Source: JACKAL01 sp964400355
GTDB taxonomy: Bacteria > Bdellovibrionota > Bdellovibrionia > Bdellovibrionales > JAGQZY01
Length of the DNA: 64,000 bases
NCBI GenBank assembly: GCA_964400355.1
Contig: CAYNTO010000004.1
Location: 62,001-126,000, forward strand
Direction: 5' to 3'
Positions 16,313-22,209 of this stretch are shown here, piece by piece (position 1 is the stretch's first letter; the number at the start of each line of letters is the position of its first letter). A model generated the notes under the pieces. It ran no database searches. It saw nothing but the letters and a program-made list of their open reading frames with translations, and had not been told where the DNA came from. The translations under genes and the position numbers were made by a program.

Positions 16313-16330
16313 CGGCGGGTTTCTTTTTTT
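16292..16330 (+). terminator. Intrinsic terminator of riboswitch copy 1
   Basis: ACCCGCC-CTAT and ATAG-c-GGCGGGT pair as an 11-bp stem with one bulged C and the loop CCCCCC, followed by TTTCTTTTTTT. It overlaps the last part of the micro-ORF. Confidence 0.93.
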
Positions 16331-16346
16331 CTCCAGCACGGCTTCT

Positions 16347-16802
16347 TTATTTAAAAGTAAATTTAATTGTGGAGTCGCGAAGGTTTTCGTAAAAATCTTT
16401 TTTCGGCTTAAAATCACCGCCATTCGCGATTCGGCGAAGCTTGGCACCATCGCGTTTATAAATCTGCAGATTAAACGTGTGTGGTGAATCGATTCTCACG
16501 CGATAAAGAAATGTCTGCGGCTCACTTGCTTTCACGTTCTTGATTTGCGTCTCATCCGCGTAGGGGCGGAAAGCATGGCACGTGTTATTGATCAACGCTC
16601 CACGGGCTTCTGAGGTTGTGGGGAGTGTCTGACAGTCTTTGGAAGACAAGTCTTTAAGGAGTTGGCCAGCGAGCTGTGGATCACCACTGAGCTCCATGTA
16701 ATAGATCTTTTGTAGAGCGGGAGTTTGAGCTTCCAGGGGAATGGTATCGGCGTGAAGAGGGGAGATCATATGTAAAAAAAATACATTCAGAAGCGCTCGC
16801 AT
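16347..16802 (-). CDS. Small exported protein between the two riboswitches
   Basis: This is a 151-residue protein with a signal peptide (MRALLNVFFLHMISPLHA, then DT). The mature part contains two Cys (KDCQTL and NTCHAF) and the segment FLYRVRIDSPHTFNLQIYKRDGAKL, which looks like a beta-strand domain. No family is recognised. It is transcribed towards riboswitch copy 1 and away from copy 2. Its stop lies 16 bp from the terminator of copy 1, which could serve both directions, so neither aptamer is in position to control it in cis on the same strand. Confidence 0.7.
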   Translation of the reverse strand: MRALLNVFFLHMISPLHADTIPLEAQTPALQKIYYMELSGDPQLAGQLLKDLSSKDCQTLPTTSEARGALINNTCHAFRPYADETQIKNVKASEPQTFLYRVRIDSPHTFNLQIYKRDGAKLRRIANGGDFKPKKDFYENLRDSTIKFTFK

Positions 16803-16947
16803 TTTGTGGACTCCAGTTGAAGAAAGTTGATTCGAGCATACTGCGTGTTTCTCAATGGAGAAACTCCCGCAGCGTCAGCGCCAGCAGAGCTTACATGGGG
16901 CAGCTGTCTCACAATGAAATCCCATGTTGAGATGATGAGCAGAATAA

Positions 16948-16975
16948 TTTTTGAGTTCCTGGACTTTCGTAGTAT
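16948..16975 (+). promoter_or_regulatory. Promoter of riboswitch copy 2
   Basis: TTTTTG (16948-16953), 16 bp, TAGTAT (16970-16975), the same spacing as in copy 1. The region between is partly conserved (GAGT, then GGACTTTC). Confidence 0.5.
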
Positions 16976-16990
16976 TCTTGTTTTAAGGAC

Positions 16991-17102
16991 AGGATTTCGA
17001 TCCACTCTTTGCCAAAGGCAAGGCTTCCGAAAGGGAGACCGCGCAAAGCTACAGGGGCTAACGTTTAAGGACTAAACAAAGCCAGCCAGCTACCAAAGGA
17101 AT
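16991..17102 (+). ncRNA. c-di-GMP-I (GEMM) riboswitch, merRNA-like, copy 2
   Basis: Same element order as copy 1: AAAGGCAAG, GCTTCC-GAAA-GGGAG, CGCAAAGC, ACAGGGGCTAAC, hairpin GTTTA-AGGAC-TAAAC, and GCCAGCTACC. The GG/CC pairs at the base of the GAAA stem replace GA/TC of copy 1. Unlike copy 1, this copy has a gene downstream on the same strand (ATG 17340, about 160 bp after the terminator), so readthrough could control that gene. Assignment to GEMM is from motif order, not from a covariance-model score. Confidence 0.85.
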
Positions 17103-17120
17103 GAGGTAAGGGAGGAATTT

Positions 17121-17162
17121 ATGCTTAATCCAAAGCCTAACACCCGCCCTATCCCCCCATAG
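17121..17162 (+). CDS. 13-codon micro-ORF downstream of riboswitch copy 2
   Basis: Identical to the micro-ORF of copy 1 at nucleotide and peptide level (MLNPKPNTRPIPP), with the same AAGGGAGGA upstream. The stop codon TAG lies in the 3' arm of the terminator. Identity across SD and ORF while the aptamer stems have drifted suggests either selection or recent gene conversion. Confidence 0.55.
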   Translation: MLNPKPNTRPIPP

Positions 17163-17178
17163 TGGCGGGTTTCTTTTT
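17142..17178 (+). terminator. Intrinsic terminator of riboswitch copy 2
   Basis: ACCCGCC-CTAT / ATAG-t-GGCGGGT with loop CCCCCC, followed by TTTCTTTTT. The bulged base is T instead of the C of copy 1, leaving the stem intact. Confidence 0.92.
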
Positions 17179-17339
17179 GTCCAAATCAAAAACGCATCTT
17201 TCTGAGACACCACAACAGTCGCCGGTAAAATACGGTCGCCTGCACGATCGTCTAGCTGCGCGCAAATCAGCAATGGGAACTTAAAACCAAGATGTTATTC
17301 TTGGGAGAGGCGCGCCAGTCGTGTCACTCATGGAGGGTT

Positions 17340-18206
17340 ATGAAGATCTTGGTTTTAACAACACTACTTCTCACTGCAGCCACCTCGTTTGCTGCGCAAA
17401 AGAAACAAGCGTCCACGGAGGCCACCGCACGGGCAACGGCATCGTTTTTTAATCGTATGTCGAGCGTGGAGGAGTACTTGGCTGTAATTGAGCGCAATGT
17501 TTCTCAAGAACAAATGGAGAAATTTAGAAAACGCTTAAGCCTCAATGGCGTCGACACCAAAGCCAAGTTTCCGCACATGAAGTATGATGGCAATAAAGTG
17601 TACTTCGATAAAGAGAACTATCTCATATTCGTCGACGAAAATACGGTCAATGTTAATGGGTACCAAATCCGCAAAGGTGTTAAAGGCATCGATGTGGTCT
17701 ATAAAGAAGTTATGGAGCGCCTCAATACTAAAAAGACCTCCATGTTTTCAATACTCCCGGAGGCCCATGCGCTCAGCAACCTGGGTGGCATTATGGGCAT
17801 GGTGGCCACAGGTGCTTTGGGGTATTTTGTGGGGCCGAGTTTGGGTGTGAGCGCCATGGGCGGCGCGGTGTTGTTTGCTGGAGGATTTTTTCTTCTCAAT
17901 GAAGCCTACCAGTATCTTGCTGATGGCAACATCAGTTGCGGAAACAAAGGTGAGTACTTAGTTCGTAAAAAAGTGCGCAACGGTTTGTTCGCAAGCGGGG
18001 AGCACGAAGTGCTCGATCAGGCCTCGCTGCAAGAAGTGTTTCGCGATCGCCCGGTTCCACCCTGCAATGCAGCCACATTAAAGATGTATAAAAATGGCAT
18101 TGCTAACTATGAAGCTGCACCTCGGCCGGTGGGTTATCCTCCGTATGCTCAGCAGACGCAGACCCAAGATGTGCCGCAGGTGAGTGAAGGCGTGATCCAG
18201 AAGTAG
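17340..18206 (+). CDS. Exported membrane protein of unknown function downstream of riboswitch copy 2
   Basis: This 288-residue protein has a signal peptide (MKILVLTTLLLTAATSFA, then AQ). Residues about 45-130 form a charged soluble part (FPHMKYDGNKVYFDKENYLIFVDENTVNVNGYQI), followed by a long glycine-rich hydrophobic stretch (LGGIMGMVATGALGYFVGPSLGVSAMGGAVLFAGGFFLL) and a Cys-containing C-terminal part. ATG 17340 has GGAGGG 2-3 bp upstream. The family is not recognised. The gene could be under c-di-GMP control if the terminator of riboswitch copy 2 is read through; this is inference from position. Confidence 0.75.
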   Translation: MKILVLTTLLLTAATSFAAQKKQASTEATARATASFFNRMSSVEEYLAVIERNVSQEQMEKFRKRLSLNGVDTKAKFPHMKYDGNKVYFDKENYLIFVDENTVNVNGYQIRKGVKGIDVVYKEVMERLNTKKTSMFSILPEAHALSNLGGIMGMVATGALGYFVGPSLGVSAMGGAVLFAGGFFLLNEAYQYLADGNISCGNKGEYLVRKKVRNGLFASGEHEVLDQASLQEVFRDRPVPPCNAATLKMYKNGIANYEAAPRPVGYPPYAQQTQTQDVPQVSEGVIQK

Positions 18207-18218
18207 GGGCAGTCGCTC

Positions 18219-19001
18219 TCAATACAGAAGAGCGTACAGGCGGTTGGCGATATCCATAAAAGGTTTGTTGACGGGATCTTCTGCTTTAAACGTGAGTGGA
18301 AGACCTATCTCGCAGTGCTGGCTCACCACCGGAGACATGGGCACTTCGCCAATTTTTGGGATCTTTTCTTTTTCTAAAAAGGCTTCCAGATCGCCCTTGG
18401 GGTAGAGCTGAATTTTTTGATCCGTTCCCGGTACCTGTAAATAGGACATATTTTCCACCATTCCGAGGATAGGTATATTTACGCGGCGGAACATATCGAT
18501 GGATTTTTTAACATCAGCAAGCGCCACATTTTGTGGAGTGGAAACACTGATGACGCCTTTGAGGGGAACCTTTTGCGCAATGCTCAGTTGCACATCACCA
18601 GTGCCCGGCGGTAGATCCATAAGGAGCACATCCACATCGGCCCAATCCACTTCGAACAAAAACTGATTGAGTGCCTTAAACAACATGGGACCGCGCCAAA
18701 CAACGGCCATGTCCTCTTCCACCAAGTTGCCCATGCTCATAGTTTTGATTCCGCCTGCCTCAATTGGAGACAACAAAGTTCCGTGGAGCTCCGGTTTTTG
18801 GTTCATTGTTCCCATCATGCGCGGAATACTTGGGCCGTAAATATCAGCATCGAGTAAACCCACTTTTAAGCCCTTTGCTTTAAGTGCTAGTGCCAAATGA
18901 GCAGAGACAGTGCTCTTTCCGACGCCGCCCTTGCCCGAGCTTATAGCGATGATGTGTTTGACACCGGGTATGGGTTTTTGCTGTTCAAATGGATTCGACA
19001 T
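18219..19001 (-). CDS. mrp: Mrp/ApbC-type P-loop ATPase lacking the CxxC motif
   Basis: This 260-residue ParA/MinD-type ATPase has GKGGVGKS (23-30), DADIYGPSIPRMMG, MDLPPGTGDVQL and STPQNVALADV, all hallmarks of Mrp/ApbC/NBP35, which transfer Fe-S clusters. In that family the segment VENMSYF is followed by CPxC cysteines that hold the bridging cluster. Here it reads VENMSYLQVPGT (182-193) with no Cys, and I see only one Cys in the whole protein (in QHCEIG). The usual N-terminal MIP18/DUF59 domain is also absent. The ATPase is therefore intact, but the cluster site in its usual form is missing. AAGGAAG precedes the ATG. Confidence 0.92.
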   Translation of the reverse strand: MSNPFEQQKPIPGVKHIIAISSGKGGVGKSTVSAHLALALKAKGLKVGLLDADIYGPSIPRMMGTMNQKPELHGTLLSPIEAGGIKTMSMGNLVEEDMAVVWRGPMLFKALNQFLFEVDWADVDVLLMDLPPGTGDVQLSIAQKVPLKGVISVSTPQNVALADVKKSIDMFRRVNIPILGMVENMSYLQVPGTDQKIQLYPKGDLEAFLEKEKIPKIGEVPMSPVVSQHCEIGLPLTFKAEDPVNKPFMDIANRLYALLY

Positions 19002-19010
19002 AAGGCTTCC

Positions 19011-19039
19011 TTGTGTTGTGGGAAAAAGTCCCCTAAAAT
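19011..19039 (+). promoter_or_regulatory. Candidate promoter for a leaderless mRNA
   Basis: TTGTGT (19011-19016), 17 bp, TAAAAT (19034-19039), then 6 bp to the GTG at 19046. No Shine-Dalgarno sequence fits between. Confidence 0.45.
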
Positions 19040-19045
19040 AATCTT

Positions 19046-19390
19046 GTGGGGAATTCGGATTCAGTCATAACGGTCATAGGCGTTTTTGTCATTCTTTTGG
19101 TGGGAGTTTTTTTTATGCCCATTAAAAAACAAAAGGAACGCGCTCTGAATTTTTCTAAGAACAAAGCCAACGGCGGCGCGCAAAGCGCCCAGGCCTATGC
19201 GCTCAATGTGTTCTTTAACTTTAATGGTCACAGTTTTGATGCGTACGAGGCTTTGGGCGTACCGGCGGGGAGCACTCTCGAGGAAATTCAGCGCGCCTTC
19301 CAGCGCAGCATCCAAGGCTCCGATGCTGCATCTCAGGAGTTTTTTAAGGCGGCATTGAGCGCTATACAGCAATCGCAGGCACAGCGTTGA
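19046..19390 (+). CDS. Membrane-anchored J-domain-like protein
   Basis: This 114-residue protein has one N-terminal helix (about 6-24, VITVIGVFVILLVGVFFM) and a C-terminal segment DAYEALGVPAGSTLEEIQRAFQRSI that matches helix I-II of a DnaJ domain. The HPD motif is missing and the domain is short, so stimulation of an Hsp70 is unlikely; it may be a degenerate J-like module. The start is GTG 19046. It overlaps the hydrolase gene by TTGA. Confidence 0.7.
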   Translation: MGNSDSVITVIGVFVILLVGVFFMPIKKQKERALNFSKNKANGGAQSAQAYALNVFFNFNGHSFDAYEALGVPAGSTLEEIQRAFQRSIQGSDAASQEFFKAALSAIQQSQAQR

Positions 19391-20244
19391 GTGCGCCGGC
19401 TCGGCCTCGCTCACCAAGATCCACCGCCGCCCAGTTCATAAGAGTATTGGCTTTTTTAGCGCGAATTCTATTGGGTTACTATCTGGTGGTTTTTGTCGCT
19501 ATTTGGTTTTTTATGGGGAAGCTTGTCTTTTCGCCCGAAAAATTGCCGCAGGATCACAAATTTTCTTTTGCCCACCCCTTCGAAGAGCGCTGGATCGAGG
19601 TCGACAGCCACAACGTCCACTCCCTCTATTTTAAGGCCGCAAACCCCAAGGGGCTTATCCTCTATTTTCACGGAAGCGGTGGTAGTCTTAAGAGCTGGGG
19701 TTATGCCAGTATGGGCCTCGCCGGGCGATTCCAGTATGATGTGTGGATAGTAGATTATCCAGGTTACGGTAAAAGTGAAGGTACACTGGCGACAGAACAA
19801 GAGTTGTTTAGGCTCGCGGAGAAAATGTGGCAATCGGCGCGTTTGCAGTTTGCGCCCGAAAAGATCCTTGTTTATGGCGTCTCGCTCGGTTCGGGGTTAG
19901 CGGTATACCTGGCCTCGGAACACGCCGTGGGTGGAGTGGTGCTCGAGGCGCCTTTTTTAAGTCTGTCATCGATGGTGCAGAAGAGAGTTTTTTATTTTCC
20001 CGAGGTCTTTATTCCATTTCCGATGCGCTCCGATCTGCGCATAGGAAAAATTGCGGCCCCCATGTTGATCGTACATGGAGAGCGTGACGATGTTATACCT
20101 GTTGCGCAAGGAGAAGCGCTTTCCCGTTTAGCGCCCCACTCTCGGTTTGTGAAGGTGCCAGACGCTTTTCACAACGACTTATCGGATTTCGAAGCTTACA
20201 ATGAAGCCGTGTCCACGTGGATGCGCGAGCGCGAAGAGCTATAG
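19387..20244 (+). CDS. Membrane-anchored alpha/beta hydrolase (ABHD13/17-like)
   Basis: This 285-residue protein has an N-terminal membrane helix (about 20-42) followed by a complete alpha/beta-hydrolase: oxyanion strand LILYFHGSGGS, nucleophile GVSLGSG, acid HGERDDVIP and His in FHND. The layout resembles ABHD13/ABHD17-type esterases and bacterial homologues. The TTG start overlaps the stop of the previous gene as TTGA. It is convergent with the next gene and overlaps its end by 6 bp. Substrate is unknown; a lipid or acyl ester is likely given the membrane anchor. Confidence 0.85.
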   Translation: MSAPARPRSPRSTAAQFIRVLAFLARILLGYYLVVFVAIWFFMGKLVFSPEKLPQDHKFSFAHPFEERWIEVDSHNVHSLYFKAANPKGLILYFHGSGGSLKSWGYASMGLAGRFQYDVWIVDYPGYGKSEGTLATEQELFRLAEKMWQSARLQFAPEKILVYGVSLGSGLAVYLASEHAVGGVVLEAPFLSLSSMVQKRVFYFPEVFIPFPMRSDLRIGKIAAPMLIVHGERDDVIPVAQGEALSRLAPHSRFVKVPDAFHNDLSDFEAYNEAVSTWMREREEL

Positions 20245-21342
20245 GCGATTCCAGCGAAAGTGCGAGAACTTTATCGTGAATGATTTAAAAATCTGACACA
20301 GGCTCTCTACGCCGAGAATTAAGAATACAAAAAACACATCGATCCATTGTTGATCGGACTTGTAAATTTCCACCCAGCGGTAACCGAGATTTAAAAAAAC
20401 GAAGTGCAGCGCGTAGGCAAGACCCATATTTTGCGACCACTGCATTTGTGAAATGCCACGCACCCAGCGCCGGCGCGCGAGCTCGTCGTTGAGGCGATCG
20501 ACCAAACTCAAACGGATCAAAAGGATCACCCACAACCACTGACTCCAAAATTCAATGGGTGGTCGCCGATGCACATAGCAACTGAACTGCGAGCCAATGG
20601 GTGTAAAAAAGTAGCCTCCAAGCCACGGGCTGAGGGCGCCCAAAACGACCGCCCAACCGAGTGCCTCTTTCCATGAAAAACTGTGGACCCACGTTTTTAA
20701 ATGCTCGCGGCTGCGAATGAATTTAGCCGAGGAATACATAGCGAGCGGAATAGCGAGCCACGGGAAGAGGGGCCAGGAACCCTGGCCCTCTCGCAGAGTG
20801 CAGTCGCCGAGCAATAGATCTTTCCACCAACCCCACGTGTCCAGAGAGCTATCCCACTGCCATACAGGAATGAAAAGTAGGGGCAGAAAAAGTGCCGACA
20901 CTGCATAGAGCAACCACCTGCGCACTTGCAGAATGGCGATAAGCGCAAACGATGCGAAATGAAAATAATAAATGTCCCATTGAATATAAAATGTTTGATT
21001 CTCATCGCCCTCGAGCCACGATAAAAACAACGCTCCCAAAGCGAGCACACCCATCAGCGAAATCCATTTTCGCGCGTCCATGGTGATCCAGCCGAGGAGA
21101 AACGAACTGAGGGACACAATGGCAAAGCCGCTAAAGGTGAGCGCCCGTACGGGGGTTTGAAAGTAAGAAAACAGCGAAGCGCCAAATGCCAGATCGTAGG
21201 TGTTGGAATAAAAAAAAGTTTCCAAAGTGTGAAAGTAAATAATCGCAAAAAGCCAAAACAGGCGCAGTAGATCCAGTCCGTAATAACGGGTTTTATAGCG
21301 TGCGCGCGGTAGGGGTTCTGTGGTCAAAGGTTTGTCGCTCAT
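20239..21342 (-). CDS. Multi-pass membrane protein, acyltransferase-like
   Basis: This is a 367-residue protein with about ten hydrophobic segments. The start RYYGLDLLRLFWLFAIIYFHTLE resembles the first helix of DUF1624/acyltransferase-3 type proteins (LDxLRG...H), which move acyl groups across the membrane. The usual Arg-Gly is replaced by Arg-Leu. The match is limited to that pattern and topology. It is the last gene of a four-gene minus-strand operon with the spermidine-synthase-like protein, 6 bp after the preceding stop. Confidence 0.65.
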   Translation of the reverse strand: MSDKPLTTEPLPRARYKTRYYGLDLLRLFWLFAIIYFHTLETFFYSNTYDLAFGASLFSYFQTPVRALTFSGFAIVSLSSFLLGWITMDARKWISLMGVLALGALFLSWLEGDENQTFYIQWDIYYFHFASFALIAILQVRRWLLYAVSALFLPLLFIPVWQWDSSLDTWGWWKDLLLGDCTLREGQGSWPLFPWLAIPLAMYSSAKFIRSREHLKTWVHSFSWKEALGWAVVLGALSPWLGGYFFTPIGSQFSCYVHRRPPIEFWSQWLWVILLIRLSLVDRLNDELARRRWVRGISQMQWSQNMGLAYALHFVFLNLGYRWVEIYKSDQQWIDVFFVFLILGVESLCQIFKSFTIKFSHFRWNRL

Positions 21343-21348
21343 TTTTTC

Positions 21349-22209
21349 TCAAGGGTAGTAGAGTTTATAGGTATTGAAGCTGCTATAGGTGAGCGAATCT
21401 GGGTAAAGAGAAAATTCTTTCGACCATCCATCGGCAAGATCCTTTGTGGCAGGCCCTAACGCCGTTGGGGGAAGCGAGCGCAAGTCCATGCGCCACTCTG
21501 TCGCGCCAGAAGTGTCGATAGTTTTTTGCAAAGCCAGTATATCCATTTGAAGTGGTTTACCCACCGCTTTCCAGTCCACAGCGGAGAGCGCAGCAAGGAG
21601 TTTGTGCGCGCGCTGTTTTTTATCTTTGTCAACCGTCACGATCCATTTGCGGGGATAGAGCCACTGGGAATCGGGTAAGCTGCCCGAGAGAGTTCGAATT
21701 TCGGGAGGGAGAGCAGCCATTTCGGACGCTTTATCTAAAAGAAAATGAAGTTCGAAAGAGTTGTCGTGCTGGTTCCATTGAAAACCGTGCAGATGAGGCA
21801 AGAGTTGCGGTGTTAATTGGAATCCTCGCTCGCGTGCAATATGGATCAAGAGGTCATGGCTCAGCGAGGGCCATCTGGGGAGGCCCAAAAAATAAGAGGG
21901 CTTCTGCACGAAGCCGTCCACAACTGTGTAAGTGATCAGAAAGTGTTCGAAGGACTGGCTCGCCGAGAGCGACAAACCCCACTCCGTTAAAGAGGATTTC
22001 CACAGTGGAAAAAGTTTTTTCTCGGTCATGGTCCACGGAGCCTCAATGTTGCTAGAGACCTGAGCGCTCCACTTATAGAAACGATCCACATAGCCGTTGA
22101 GGAATTGGGGATCGGGACGTTGGCCGTAAATTCGACTAATGGGAACGGCGTGTGCCGCAGGTAAAAAACAGAAACAAGCTATAAATAAAACCGTATTTAG
22201 AATGTTCAT
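21349..22209 (-). CDS. Exported protein of unknown function in the spermidine-synthase-like operon
   Basis: This 286-residue protein has a signal peptide (MNILNTVLFIACFCFLPAAHA, then VP). The mature part is rich in Trp, His and Leu and has no recognised domain. Its ATG overlaps the stop of the upstream gene as ATGA, so it is translationally coupled, and the downstream acyltransferase-like gene follows by 6 bp. A periplasmic partner of the membrane proteins beside it is a fair guess. Confidence 0.75.
   Translation of the reverse strand: MNILNTVLFIACFCFLPAAHAVPISRIYGQRPDPQFLNGYVDRFYKWSAQVSSNIEAPWTMTEKKLFPLWKSSLTEWGLSLSASQSFEHFLITYTVVDGFVQKPSYFLGLPRWPSLSHDLLIHIARERGFQLTPQLLPHLHGFQWNQHDNSFELHFLLDKASEMAALPPEIRTLSGSLPDSQWLYPRKWIVTVDKDKKQRAHKLLAALSAVDWKAVGKPLQMDILALQKTIDTSGATEWRMDLRSLPPTALGPATKDLADGWSKEFSLYPDSLTYSSFNTYKLYYP

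Larger units (their letters stand above)
16070..16330 (+). repeat. Copy 1 of a duplicated riboswitch locus
   Basis: About 260 bp here is homologous to 16920-17178. Similarity begins at CCCATGTTGAGATG and continues through promoter, aptamer, micro-ORF and terminator. The spacer between common start and promoter is divergent. The stretch from 16256 to 16312, covering the Shine-Dalgarno and the micro-ORF, is identical in both copies, while the loops and joints of the aptamer differ. Confidence 0.9.
16920..17178 (+). repeat. Copy 2 of a duplicated riboswitch locus
   Basis: Homologous to 16070-16330. It differs mainly in the spacer upstream of the promoter, in the GAAA stem, and in the short joint between aptamer and Shine-Dalgarno (GAATGAGG against GAATCGG). 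Confidence 0.9.

Noticed and set aside
17058..17273. Minus-strand ORF across riboswitch copy 2, with a similar one across copy 1
   Set aside because: They share peptide sequence only because the RNA loci are duplicated. There is no ribosome-binding site, and the reading runs through the terminator.
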